Source of the DNA: Streptomyces sp. NRRL WC-3618
GTDB taxonomy: Bacteria; Actinomycetota; Actinomycetes; Streptomycetales; Streptomycetaceae
Direction of reading: 5' to 3'
Assembly: GCF_001280005.1 (NCBI RefSeq)
Contig: NZ_LGDW01000347.1
Coordinates: 45,335-109,334 of the forward strand
DNA length: 64,000 nt
The notes under the pieces are model-generated. The model made no database searches. It was not told where the DNA came from and saw only the letters and a list, made by a program, of their open reading frames with translations. Shown here in pieces: positions 27,447-36,158 of this stretch. The first letter of the stretch is position 1. Each line of letters starts with the position of its first letter. A program made the position numbers and the translations under genes.

Positions 27447-28826
27447 TCACAGGGAGAACGCGCCGGTGAGCAGGGCGCCGGCGGTCATGACCAGGGTGGT
27501 GGCGAAGGCCCAGCGGAAGATGAAGCGCTGGTGTGCGCCGAGCGACACCCCGCTCATGCCGACCAGGATGAACGTGGACGCGGTGAGCGGACTGAGCGGG
27601 AAGCCGGTGGTCATCTGGCCGAGGATGGCGGCCCTGGCGACCTCGGCCGGGTCGGTGCCGAGACCGTGCGCGGTCTCGGCGAGTACGGGCAGTACCCCGA
27701 AGTAGTAGGCGTCCGGGGTGAAGACCAGGCTCAGGGGCATGCCGGTGACGGCGACCGCGACGGGCAGGTGCGGCCCGAACGAGTCGGGGACGACGGAGAC
27801 GAGCGCCTCGGCCATCTCGTCGATCATTTTCGTGCCGCTGAGGATCCCGGTGAGCACACCGGCCGCGAAGATCATCGTGGTGACCAGGACCACGCTCTTG
27901 GCGTGCTTGTCGAGCAGCGTCTGCTGCTGTTCCCAGGTGGGGTGGTTGACCAGCGCGGCGATCGCGAACCCGAGGACGAACAGCACCGGGAGCGGCAGCA
28001 CTTCCTGGATCAGGCTGATCACCAGGGCGACGGTGAGCAGGAGGTTGAAGACGTTCAGCCAGGTTCGCGGCAGCGGCGGGACCCGTACCGTGCCGGGGCC
28101 GTCCCCGGGGAGCCGCAGCACCTGACGGTCCGGCTCGCCGGCCGTGACGGAGCCGGCCGTGGTGACGGTGACCGGCGGGCTCGGCTCGGTGGCCGGATCC
28201 CCGAGGGACAGCACACCGAGGCGCCTGCGCTCCCGGCGGCCGAGCAGCCAGGAGGCCGCCAGTACCCAGAGGACACCGAAGCCCATCGCGGGGAGTACGG
28301 GGTTGAAGACGTCGGAACTGTCCAGCTTCAGCGCCGCCATGGCGCGTACGGTCGGGCCGCCCCAGGGGACCATGTTCATCACGCCCGCGCCCAGGCAGAC
28401 CACTCCGGACAGCACCAGGGGGTTCATACCGAGCCTCTTGTACACCGGCAGCAGCGCGGAGACGGTGATGAGGAAGGTGGAGGCGCCGTCGCCGTCCAGG
28501 GCGACGCACAGGGTGAGGACGGCGGTGGCGACGGTGACCCGCAGGGGGTCGCTGCGCGCGACACGTAACAGACCACGGATCAGGGGTTCGAACAGCCCGG
28601 CGTCCATCATCAGGCTGAAGTAGAGGACCGCGAAGGCGATCATGATGCCGGTGGGGGCCACCTTGGTCAGCCCGCCGAGGATCAGCTCGCCCAGCTCGCC
28701 CGCGTGGCCGCCGACGATCGCCGCGAGCACCGGGATCAGGATCAGAGCGACCAGTACCGAGGCCCGCTTGGTCATGGTGAGCAGCAGTACGGCGGCGATC
28801 GTGGCAAAGCCCAGGGCTGCCGGCAT
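27447..28826 (-). CDS. CitMHS-family citrate/organic-acid:proton (or metal complex) symporter
   Basis: A 459-residue polytopic carrier of the CitMHS family. Visible landmarks are VALDGDGASTFLITVSALLP, GVMNMVPWGGPT and the C-terminal TTGFPLSPLTASTFILVG. A hydrophilic loop of about 60 residues separates two membrane halves. It imports citrate, often as a metal complex, or related acids. The ATG at 28826 fits the family start (PAALGFATI); frames upstream are unconserved and the ribosome-binding site is weak. It is divergent from a LysR gene and shares an operator-like palindrome with the CoA-transferase operon beyond it. Confidence 0.88.
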   Translation of the reverse strand: MPAALGFATIAAVLLLTMTKRASVLVALILIPVLAAIVGGHAGELGELILGGLTKVAPTGIMIAFAVLYFSLMMDAGLFEPLIRGLLRVARSDPLRVTVATAVLTLCVALDGDGASTFLITVSALLPVYKRLGMNPLVLSGVVCLGAGVMNMVPWGGPTVRAMAALKLDSSDVFNPVLPAMGFGVLWVLAASWLLGRRERRRLGVLSLGDPATEPSPPVTVTTAGSVTAGEPDRQVLRLPGDGPGTVRVPPLPRTWLNVFNLLLTVALVISLIQEVLPLPVLFVLGFAIAALVNHPTWEQQQTLLDKHAKSVVLVTTMIFAAGVLTGILSGTKMIDEMAEALVSVVPDSFGPHLPVAVAVTGMPLSLVFTPDAYYFGVLPVLAETAHGLGTDPAEVARAAILGQMTTGFPLSPLTASTFILVGMSGVSLGAHQRFIFRWAFATTLVMTAGALLTGAFSL

Positions 28827-28957
28827 TGGCGGCGCTCGCTTTCTCGGGGACGGCCCTCGGCGGCGGTGGGCGAGAGCTGGGCGACAAGGCCTAGGTGTTA
28901 CGCGAGAGTTTCTGAGCACCACCTGATCGGTGTCCAGCATCAAACGGAGATCTGGCC

Positions 28958-28972
28958 ATGCGATAAGCGCAT
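28958..28972. promoter_or_regulatory. LysR-type operator, copy 1
   Basis: Perfect inverted repeat ATGCG-ataag-CGCAT in the CitMHS/LysR divergent promoter. It matches the size and dyad form of LysR binding sites. The same two arms, with a different 5-base spacer, recur at 29959-29973. Confidence 0.7.
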
Positions 28973-29006
28973 CAATTCAGGTGGTTGAGCCCTATGCTCG
29001 CCAGCC

Positions 29007-29933
29007 ATGGAGGCCACCACCCTGCGCCAACTGGCGGCGTACGCAGCCGTGGCACGAGCCGCGAGCTTCACCGCGGCCGCCGCCGAGATGCACGTGTCCC
29101 AGTCCTCGCTCAGCCGCGCGGTCGCGGACCTGGAACGTCAACTCGGCGTCCAGCTCCTCGAACGGGACACCCGCAACGTGCGGTTGACCGCGGCGGGCGT
29201 CGAGACCCTGCGGATCGCCGAGCAGATCGTCACCGCCCACCGGGCGGGCATGAAGGAACTCAGGCGGTTCCTGCTCGGCGAGTCGGGAACGGTCGCCGTG
29301 GCCACCCTTCCCTCGGTCGCCGCGGTCCTTCTGCCGCAGGTGATCTCCGACTTCCGCGAGCGGCGACCGCAGGTGGCGGTACGCCTCCTGGACGGCCTGG
29401 AGCGGCTGGTGCTGGACCGGGTCCTGTCCGGTGACGCGGACTTCGCGATCACCACCGTCGGGGACCTGCCGGCGCGGTTGGAGCACCGCCCCCTGGTCAG
29501 GGACCGCTTCGTCGCGGTGCTGCCGGAGGGGCACCCGCTCACCGACCGCCACGAGATCACGTGGGACGACCTGGCCAGCCGTCCGTTCCTGGCCGTCGGG
29601 CGCGACTCGAGCGTGCGCCGGCTCACCGACGCGGCCTTCGCCCAGATCGACGCGCGTGCGCGGCCGGCGGCCGAGGCGGGCAGCATCGCGACCGTGGGCG
29701 GACTGGTCGCCGCCGGCCTCGGAGTGTCGGCGATGCCCGCCCTCGTACTCCCGCTGATGGGCGCCGGGCGCGTCGTCTGCCGCCCCTTGGTGGACCCCGT
29801 GGTGGACCGGCGACTGGACATCGCGCTGCGCGCCCGCCGCACGCTGCCCACCGTGACGCAACGGTTCCTGGAGACGCTCGACGAGTTCCGCCTCCAGGGC
29901 CGCGCTCTGCCACCCGGGGTGTCCTGGGCGTGA
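29007..29933 (+). CDS. LysR-family regulator of the citrate-type uptake/cleavage genes
   Basis: A 308-residue LysR protein with an N-terminal winged HTH (FTAAAAEMHVSQSSLSRAV) and the usual effector-binding domain. It lies between the divergent CitMHS gene and the downstream CoA-transferase/lyase operon. Identical dyads stand upstream of both, so it probably controls all of them and itself. The effector would be the transported acid or a CoA derivative, by inference. Its spacing from CitMHS is 180 bases. Confidence 0.9.
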   Translation: MEATTLRQLAAYAAVARAASFTAAAAEMHVSQSSLSRAVADLERQLGVQLLERDTRNVRLTAAGVETLRIAEQIVTAHRAGMKELRRFLLGESGTVAVATLPSVAAVLLPQVISDFRERRPQVAVRLLDGLERLVLDRVLSGDADFAITTVGDLPARLEHRPLVRDRFVAVLPEGHPLTDRHEITWDDLASRPFLAVGRDSSVRRLTDAAFAQIDARARPAAEAGSIATVGGLVAAGLGVSAMPALVLPLMGAGRVVCRPLVDPVVDRRLDIALRARRTLPTVTQRFLETLDEFRLQGRALPPGVSWA

Positions 29934-29958
29934 GGCCCGGGCCCGACGAGGACGATTC

Positions 29959-29973
29959 ATGCGTTCTTCGCAT
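29959..29973. promoter_or_regulatory. LysR-type operator, copy 2
   Basis: ATGCG-ttctt-CGCAT, identical in both arms to the site at 28958. It lies 141 bases upstream of the CoA-transferase start and just after the LysR gene, so it probably governs the transferase-lyase operon. Confidence 0.68.
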
Positions 29974-30114
29974 GGATTGATGGCCGTCTGTTGCTCGACA
30001 CGCATTTCCCCGCTCCGGCACTCTGAAGACCCGGTCGGCGACCACCGAGCCGTACCAAAAGGCCTGTGTTGCCGGGCGTCAATGCGAGACAGCACGGGCA
30101 GGGGGAGCGCATCG

Positions 30115-31332
30115 GTGTCGGACGACGAGCGGAACACCGCCGGACGCGGGCAGTTGCACGGGCTGAAGGTGGTCGAGTTCGCCCATGTGGTGGCCGGGCC
30201 GCTGGCCGGTTCGATGCTCGCCGACCAGGGGGCCGACGTCGTCCATGTGGAACCGCCCGGCGCCGGAGACGCGGCCCGCGCCATGGGACCCCGGCGGGAC
30301 GGTGTGCCCCTGTGGTTCAAGGTCGCCGGCCGCAACAAACGTTCGGTCACCCTCGATCTGCACCACGAGGCCGGCCGAGCCGTCGCCCGGCGGCTCGTCG
30401 CCTGGGCGGACGTCGTCATCGTCACCCTGCGCGCCGGACGGCTGCGCGCCTGGGGGCTCGACTGGGACGCCGTGCACCGGATCAACCCGCGAGCCGTACT
30501 GCTGCAGATCTCCGGCTTCGGCGCCACCTCGTCCCAGGCGGACGCTCCCGGCTTCGGCAAGATGGGCGAGGCACGCAGCGGCGTCGTCCACCTGACCGGT
30601 TTTCCGGACGGCCCGCCCGTCCACACCGGCTTCTCGCACGGTGACGCCGTGACCGGCCTGATGGGCGCCTACGCCGTCCTCGCGGCCCTGCACCGCCGTG
30701 ACCACGACCCCGGGTTCGACGGCGAGTGGATCGACCTCGCTCTGTTCGAGTCGCTGTTCCGGCTCGTCGAGTGGCAGGTCATCGTCCACGACCAGTTGGG
30801 AAGCGTGCCCGAACGCGCGGGCAACCAGCTGGCGGTCGCCCCCGGAGCCGTGATCAACACCTACCGCTCCGGTGAGGGCGAGTGGATCACGGTGACCTCG
30901 GCGACGCTGCGCTCGGTCCGCAACGTCGCCCGTCTGCTGGGCCTTGCCGAGGAGGAGTTCGCCACGGCTGAGCAACAGTACGACCGGCGCGCGCAGTTGG
31001 ACGAGGGGCTGCGGAAGTGGGTGGCGGAGCGCGGCACCGGCGAGTGCCTCGAGGAGTTCGCCCGCGCCGAAGTCGTGGCCTCACGGGTGTTCGACGCGGC
31101 GGACATCGCCGCCGACCCCGTGTACGCCGAACGCGAGGACATCATCACCGTGGACGACCCCGACCTCGGTCCGGTGCGGATGCAGGCGGTGATCCCGCAC
31201 TTCCGCCGGCGGCCCGGCCGGGTCTGGCGGACGGGACCCGCCCTCGGGCAGGACAACCACCTCGTCTACGGACAGTGGCTCGGACTCAGCGCCGACGAGC
31301 TGGCCGCCCTGGAGACGAGCGATGTCATCTGA
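30115..31332 (+). CDS. class III (CaiB/BaiF-type) CoA-transferase, atypical active site
   Basis: Predicted to exchange CoA between an acyl-CoA and a carboxylic acid. The 405 residues show the family features: LHGLKVVEFAHVVAGP, GADVVHVEPPGAGD and a long helical region. At the position where class III enzymes usually carry the catalytic Asp (as in PGYD), this protein reads PGFGKMGEARSG, with Gly in its place. The GTG at 30115 is chosen for the GGGGGAG 8 bases upstream; the longer frame from 29959 contains the operator. The downstream lyase gene overlaps its 3' end by 11 bases. Confidence 0.83.
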   Translation: MSDDERNTAGRGQLHGLKVVEFAHVVAGPLAGSMLADQGADVVHVEPPGAGDAARAMGPRRDGVPLWFKVAGRNKRSVTLDLHHEAGRAVARRLVAWADVVIVTLRAGRLRAWGLDWDAVHRINPRAVLLQISGFGATSSQADAPGFGKMGEARSGVVHLTGFPDGPPVHTGFSHGDAVTGLMGAYAVLAALHRRDHDPGFDGEWIDLALFESLFRLVEWQVIVHDQLGSVPERAGNQLAVAPGAVINTYRSGEGEWITVTSATLRSVRNVARLLGLAEEEFATAEQQYDRRAQLDEGLRKWVAERGTGECLEEFARAEVVASRVFDAADIAADPVYAEREDIITVDDPDLGPVRMQAVIPHFRRRPGRVWRTGPALGQDNHLVYGQWLGLSADELAALETSDVI

Positions 31333-32290
31333 GGCGTCCGAGGTGCCGTCGCAGGGGCCGGGCGGGGTGACCATGGGAGCCGTCGACCGGCCCCCGCTGC
31401 GTTCGCTGCTCTTCGTCCCGGGCACCAGGACCGACTGGCTGCCGAAGGCCCGGGCGGCAGGCGCCGACGCCGCCGTCCTCGACCTGGAGGACGCGGTGCC
31501 CGCCGCGGACAAGCTCGCCGCCCGCGCCCAGGTGGCCGACGCCGTCACGCGGGCCGGCCAGGACGCGCGGATGGCGCTGTTCGTCCGCGTCAACCCGCTG
31601 GACGGCTGGACAGGGGCCGAGGAACTGCGCGCGGTCGTACGGCCCGGACTGGCCGGCGTCGTCCTTCCCAAGGTCCGCCACGCCCAGGACGTGAAACTCG
31701 CCGACCAGCTGCTGACCTGGTGCGAACGGGAACAGGGCCTGCCGCCGGGTCAGGTCGCCCTCGTCCCCCTGCTGGAGACGGCCCGGGGCCTGCGCGAGGC
31801 CTACGACATCGCCCGCGCCGCCCCACGCATCGCCTACCTGGGCGCTCTCAGCACCCCCGGCGGTGACGTGGAACGCGCCGTCGGCTACCGCTGGAGCCCT
31901 GGCGGAACCGAGACCCTGGCACTGCGCTCCCGCGTTCTGCTGGACGCCCGGGCAGCCGCGGTGCCCTGCCCGGTCAGCGGAGTGTGGACGCGGATCACCG
32001 ACCTGGCGGGGCTGCGCGCCTTCGCCGAGCAGAACCGCTCCCTCGGCTACGAGGGCATGTTGGCGATCCATCCCTCCCATGTCCCCGTGATCAACGAGGT
32101 GTTCACTCCCGACGCCGCCGAACTCGCCCGCTGCGCAGGGCTGATCGCGGCGGTCGAGGCGGCGCAGCGGGCCGGGACGGGCGCCGTGACGTTCCAGGGC
32201 GAGATGGTCGACGAGGCGATGGCCCGTACGGCCCGTCTGGTCCTCGAACGGCACGGGGCACCGGCTCACGTGGCGCGTACGAGTTCCTGA
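31322..32290 (+). CDS. CitE/HpcH-HpaI-type acyl-CoA lyase
   Basis: Member of the CitE-like aldolase superfamily (citrate lyase beta subunit, malyl-CoA and citramalyl-CoA lyases). Signatures include RSLLFVPGTR near the N-terminus, AVLDLEDAVP (metal ligands Glu and Asp), LFVRVNPLDG and GYEGMLAIHPSHVPVIN. The 322-residue length fits. GGAG lies 8 bases before the ATG at 31322, which overlaps the CoA-transferase stop. There is no citrate-lyase alpha or gamma gene, so it probably cleaves a free CoA thioester made by its neighbour, in the manner of citramalyl- or malyl-CoA lyase. The exact acid is not settled. Confidence 0.85.
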   Translation: MSSEASEVPSQGPGGVTMGAVDRPPLRSLLFVPGTRTDWLPKARAAGADAAVLDLEDAVPAADKLAARAQVADAVTRAGQDARMALFVRVNPLDGWTGAEELRAVVRPGLAGVVLPKVRHAQDVKLADQLLTWCEREQGLPPGQVALVPLLETARGLREAYDIARAAPRIAYLGALSTPGGDVERAVGYRWSPGGTETLALRSRVLLDARAAAVPCPVSGVWTRITDLAGLRAFAEQNRSLGYEGMLAIHPSHVPVINEVFTPDAAELARCAGLIAAVEAAQRAGTGAVTFQGEMVDEAMARTARLVLERHGAPAHVARTSS

Positions 32291-32299
32291 ACGAAGGCC

Positions 32300-32332
32300 G
32301 GTGCCCGCCCGGGAGGCTCCCGGGCGGGCACC
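32300..32332 (+). terminator. hairpin terminator after the lyase gene
   Basis: A perfect 15-bp GC-rich stem with a 3-base loop (arms 32300-32314 and 32318-32332), 10 bases after the stop. Confidence 0.88.
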
Positions 32333-32366
32333 GCGCTCGGCCGCGGGACACGGCGCCGCGAGGCGT

Positions 32367-32642
32367 TCACCGGACGTGGCGCGCGATGCCCGTCGCCTTC
32401 GTCATCAGCCACTCGAGCGGGCCGCGTGAGACGTACCGCGACCAGACGGTCGCGCACACCATGACCGCCGCGATGAAGCCGAGCAGTACGTGCAGCGGTG
32501 ACCCGGGCAGCTGCTCGACGCCAAGGAGCTGGATGCCGACGATGTGCAGGACATAGGCCGTCAGCGACATGGAGCCCACCGCGACGACCGGCCCGGCCAG
32601 GCGTCGCAGGCGGGGGAAGGCGTCCATGGCGGCCAGCGGGTC
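32367..32642 (-). pseudogene. C-terminal fragment of a DUF418-family membrane protein
   Basis: The frame AMDAFPRLRRLAGPVVAVGSM through RGPLEWLMTKATGIARHV matches the last third of the complete DUF418 gene at 23079-24293, with many silent and some coding differences. Similarity ends abruptly at 32642, after the codons for AAMDAF, and nothing upstream restores the missing 300 residues. No start with a ribosome-binding site is evident. It is a broken paralogue. Confidence 0.8.
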
Positions 32643-32705
32643 CAGTTACCGGTGAGGCTGGCTGATGACCGTCCGGAGTGATCGGTGAGCAGCGCCGGGT
32701 GTGCG

Positions 32706-35186
32706 TCAGCCGCTCGCGCCGGGCCGGCTGTCGCGCTCGCGCGCACTCTCATCCGGCAGGGGCTGTTCCGCCCAGATCGTCTTGCCGACGGAGGTCTGAC
32801 GACTGCCCCAGCGCTCGGCGACGTGGGCGACGAGCAGCAGTCCGCGTCCGCCCTCGTCGTAGATGCGAGCCCGCCGCAGGTGCGGGGCGGTGCTGCTGCC
32901 GTCGGAGACTTCGCAGATGAGTGCGTCGGCGCGGATGAGCCGCAGCTCGACGGGGCCGTTGCCGTACCGGATGGCGTTGGTGACCAGCTCGCTGACGATC
33001 AACTCGGTGGCGAACTCGAGTTCGGCCAGCCCCCAGGTGTCCAGCTGCTCGGCCGCCACCTTGCGAGCCCCGGCGACGGCCGCGGGATCCATGGGCAGCT
33101 GCCAGGTGTGTACCTGGTCCGCGCCGAGAGTGGAGGTGCGGGCCAGGAGCAGGACGACATCGTCGGCAGGGGGTTCGGGCAGTACCTTGCGCAGCACTTC
33201 GTCGCAGGTTTCCTCCAGGCCGGCGGCCGGGCGGCGCAGCGCTTCACACAGCAGGTCGAGTCCGACGTCGATATCGCGGCCGGGGGTTTCGATCAGGCCG
33301 TCGGTGTAGAGGGCGAGCAGGCTGCCCTCGCCCATCTCGATCTGGGCGGCCTCGAAGGGCAGTCCACCCAGGCCGAGCGGTGGCCCGGCGGGCAGGTCCA
33401 CTACTTGTACAGTCCCGTCGGAGGTCACCAGGACGGGCGGCGGGTGCCCTGCCCGTGCCAGGTCGCAGCGGCCAGTGACGGGGTCGTAGACGGCGTAGAG
33501 GCAGGTGGCCCCGACCTCTCCCGAGGCATCCTCCGCCTGCCCTCGCGCATCCGGGCCTTCCTCCCGGTCGAGGCGGACGACCAGGTCGTCCAGCCGGGTG
33601 AGCAGCTCGTCGGGGGCGAATTCGGCGTCGGCGAGGGTGCGTACCGCGGTGCGCAGACGGCCCATCGTGGCCGAGGCGTGCACACCGTGGCCCACGACGT
33701 CGCCGACCACCAGCGCGACCCGTCCTCCGGACAGGGCGATCACGTCGAACCAGTCTCCGCCGATCTCGTCCCCCGAACCGGCGGGAAGGTACCGGTGGGC
33801 GAGGTCCACCGCCTCCGCTCCCGTCAGCCGCTCGGGCAGCAGACTGCGCTGGAGGGCGAGCGCGGTCCGGTGCTCGCGGGTGTAGCGGCGGGCGTTGTCG
33901 ATGCTCACCGCCGCCCTGGCGGCGATCTCCTCGGCGAGCGTCAGATCGTCCTGGACGAAGGGATCCGCAGTACCGTGCCGCAGGAGGAGCATCACGCCCA
34001 GGGTGACGCCCCGCGCGCTCAGCGGCACCATCATCACCGAATGGATCTTGAATCGCCTCATGCTCTCGGCTCGGGCCGGGGAAGCCGTCGACCATGCACG
34101 CAGCAGCGGATCGCCCGCACTGTAGTGGCTTGCCCGGCCTGTGATCAACGCCTGCGCCGGTGGGGAGCCGGGAGGGTGGGCGTCGGTGTCACCCGTCGGA
34201 ACGACGGATTCCGGGCATCCCTGGAGCACCGACCGTTGCGCGGTACGGCGGCAGACGACCGGCGTGTCGGGGGGTACCGGTTGCGGTTCGTGTCCCTGTA
34301 CGACCGACTCCAGCAGGTCGACGGCGGCGAAGTCGGCGAACCCCGTCACCGCCACCTCGGCCAGTTCCTCGGCTGTCCTGGTCACGTCCAGGGTGCTGCC
34401 GATGCGCACGCCGGCGTCGTTCAGCACCGCCAGGCGACGCCGGGCCCAGTACTGCTCGGTGATGTCGATCACCAGCGCCGACACCCCCAGCACCGCGCCC
34501 GCCCGGTCCTTCAGCGGGGAGAGGAACAGAGACCACGCGTGATCGCGGACCTCACCGGAGGCTCGGAAAGGCTGCTCCTCACGGAAGATCATCTCTCCGG
34601 AGCGCACGACCTGGTGCTGAAGACGGTCGATCTCGTCCAGGGGCGGAGTGGGATAGATCTCCCACAGTGTCCGCCCTCTCATCTCCTCCGGCGTCAGCCC
34701 CATGGCCTGGCTCATCACCTGGTTGCAGGTGACGAACCGCGCCTCGCTGTCGTAGACGGCCACGGGCAGCGGGAGCTGCGCGAGGGTGAGGTCCCACAGC
34801 TCCGCCGTCCCCCCTTCGGTCGGTCCGGAGGCGTACGCCACCGCCGCCGGGGTGACGATCCACAGGGTGCCTCCGTCCACGTCCGCCAGCGGCATACCCC
34901 GGAGCCGTACGGTGACACGCTCTCCGTCCCGGTCCCGCAGCACCACGTTGCTCGTCCACGGTTCCGTTGCGGCCAGGTGGCGCCGCATGGCGACGGGCAG
35001 CCTCGCGGCGAGCAGGCCTGCGGCCCGCCGACCGACCACTTCCTCGCGCTCGTACCCGAGCAGTCGCCCGGCTCCGGCGCTCCACATCGTGACGGCTCCG
35101 CGTGCGTCGATGACGACCGCGAAGTCCTCGGGTGCTGCTTCGCTCCCTACTGCTGTGGTGGTGTCGGGCTCGTTGTCCATGGGCAT
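32706..35186 (-). CDS. multi-domain PP2C/SpoIIE phosphatase with PAS, GAF and HATPase domains
   Basis: Soluble signalling protein of 826 residues. Order: PAS (about 18-110), PAS (about 125-250), GAF (about 255-445), SpoIIE-type PP2C phosphatase (about 460-670) and a C-terminal RsbW-like ATPase domain (about 690-805, with FATELIVSELVTNAIRYG). The phosphatase metal ligands are present (GGDWFDV, VVGDVVGHG, LYTDGLIE, PADDVV). It probably dephosphorylates an anti-anti-sigma factor in response to a ligand sensed by PAS or GAF, while the ATPase domain may act as a partner-switching kinase. Two start ATGs (35186, 35180) are possible; the ribosome-binding site is weak. Confidence 0.9.
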   Translation of the reverse strand: MPMDNEPDTTTAVGSEAAPEDFAVVIDARGAVTMWSAGAGRLLGYEREEVVGRRAAGLLAARLPVAMRRHLAATEPWTSNVVLRDRDGERVTVRLRGMPLADVDGGTLWIVTPAAVAYASGPTEGGTAELWDLTLAQLPLPVAVYDSEARFVTCNQVMSQAMGLTPEEMRGRTLWEIYPTPPLDEIDRLQHQVVRSGEMIFREEQPFRASGEVRDHAWSLFLSPLKDRAGAVLGVSALVIDITEQYWARRRLAVLNDAGVRIGSTLDVTRTAEELAEVAVTGFADFAAVDLLESVVQGHEPQPVPPDTPVVCRRTAQRSVLQGCPESVVPTGDTDAHPPGSPPAQALITGRASHYSAGDPLLRAWSTASPARAESMRRFKIHSVMMVPLSARGVTLGVMLLLRHGTADPFVQDDLTLAEEIAARAAVSIDNARRYTREHRTALALQRSLLPERLTGAEAVDLAHRYLPAGSGDEIGGDWFDVIALSGGRVALVVGDVVGHGVHASATMGRLRTAVRTLADAEFAPDELLTRLDDLVVRLDREEGPDARGQAEDASGEVGATCLYAVYDPVTGRCDLARAGHPPPVLVTSDGTVQVVDLPAGPPLGLGGLPFEAAQIEMGEGSLLALYTDGLIETPGRDIDVGLDLLCEALRRPAAGLEETCDEVLRKVLPEPPADDVVLLLARTSTLGADQVHTWQLPMDPAAVAGARKVAAEQLDTWGLAELEFATELIVSELVTNAIRYGNGPVELRLIRADALICEVSDGSSTAPHLRRARIYDEGGRGLLLVAHVAERWGSRQTSVGKTIWAEQPLPDESARERDSRPGASG

Positions 35187-35462
35187 ATCCCGACCTCGTA
35201 CCTGGCGCGCCCCGGCGCGGGCGCCGAGTCACCCCTCACGGGCGCTGCCTCCAGCATCCCGCCACAGCACACCTCGCTCAACCGGCCGCTCAGGCACCAG
35301 TGACGGTTGGCGGCGGGCGCCGGCGACGATCGCGCCACGGACGCTCCCTTCCTTCCGGCCCCACCGCCACATCATGATCAAGGCGGCGCCCTTATGCCCG
35401 CGCCACCCCCAACAGCAGCGACGAGCACCGGCCAGACCTACGGGACGCGGTGCGGCTGCCCC

Positions 35463-36098
35463 TCAGCCCGGCGCCGCGGGCTCCCTCGTCCGCTCCGCCG
35501 CGAGCAGCGTCGTGAACCGGGCCAGCCGGGTCCCCTGGAAGCGGGCGCAGTCCAGGGTGACCTCGTCCGGGGCCGTCGAGGGGTATCCGGCGGGCCACGA
35601 TGTCCCGTAGGGGTTTCCACCGGCGGCGTAGACGATGTCGTCGGTGTAGCCGAGGGGGACGATGAGCGCGCCCCAGTGGTAGAAGACGTTGTTCAGGGAC
35701 AGGATCGTCGACTCCTGACCGCCGTGCTGCTCGGCCGAGGAGACGAAAGTCGTCACCGGCTTGTCCGCCAGCTTCCCCGCCTGCCAGAGGCCTCCGGCGG
35801 AGTCGATGAACTGCTTCAGCTGGGCCGCCGGGGCGCCGTAACGTGTCGGGGTGCCGAAGGCGTATCCGTCGGCCCATTCCAGGTCGTCGAGTTCGGCGAC
35901 CTCGACGGTCGACTCGGTCTCCTGGCGGTGCCTGGCCCAGTCCGGGTTCGAGGCTATCGCCTCGGCCGGGGCGAGCTCGGCGACCCTGCGCAGCCGTACC
36001 TCGGCGCCCGCCGATTCGGCGCCTTCGGCCACGGCCTTCGCCAGCTGATGTACGGACCCGGTGGCGCTGTAGTAGACGACCAACACATGTGCTGCCAT
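35463..36098 (-). CDS. WrbA-like NAD(P)H:quinone oxidoreductase
   Basis: A flavodoxin-fold FMN protein of 211 residues. The FMN-binding loop YYSATGSVHQLA is at the N-terminus; GTPTRYG and the later VSSAEQHGGQESTI are WrbA hallmarks. It reduces quinones by two electrons, avoiding semiquinone radicals. The next gene downstream of the ALDH on this strand, it lies 61 bases beyond the ALDH stop. GGAGGG sits just ahead of the start. Quinone formation during aromatic-amine catabolism could explain its location, as inference. Confidence 0.88.
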   Translation of the reverse strand: MAAHVLVVYYSATGSVHQLAKAVAEGAESAGAEVRLRRVAELAPAEAIASNPDWARHRQETESTVEVAELDDLEWADGYAFGTPTRYGAPAAQLKQFIDSAGGLWQAGKLADKPVTTFVSSAEQHGGQESTILSLNNVFYHWGALIVPLGYTDDIVYAAGGNPYGTSWPAGYPSTAPDEVTLDCARFQGTRLARFTTLLAAERTREPAAPG

Positions 36099-36158
36099 GG
36101 AACATCCCTCCCGGAGGTCTGATGCTGGATCACGACGAGGGCGCCCGAGGGCGCCTGT

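Noticed and set aside
32685..35303. 872-codon plus-strand frame opposite the SpoIIE/PAS gene
   Set aside because: No family resemblance; the minus-strand gene has complete PAS, GAF, PP2C and HATPase domains.
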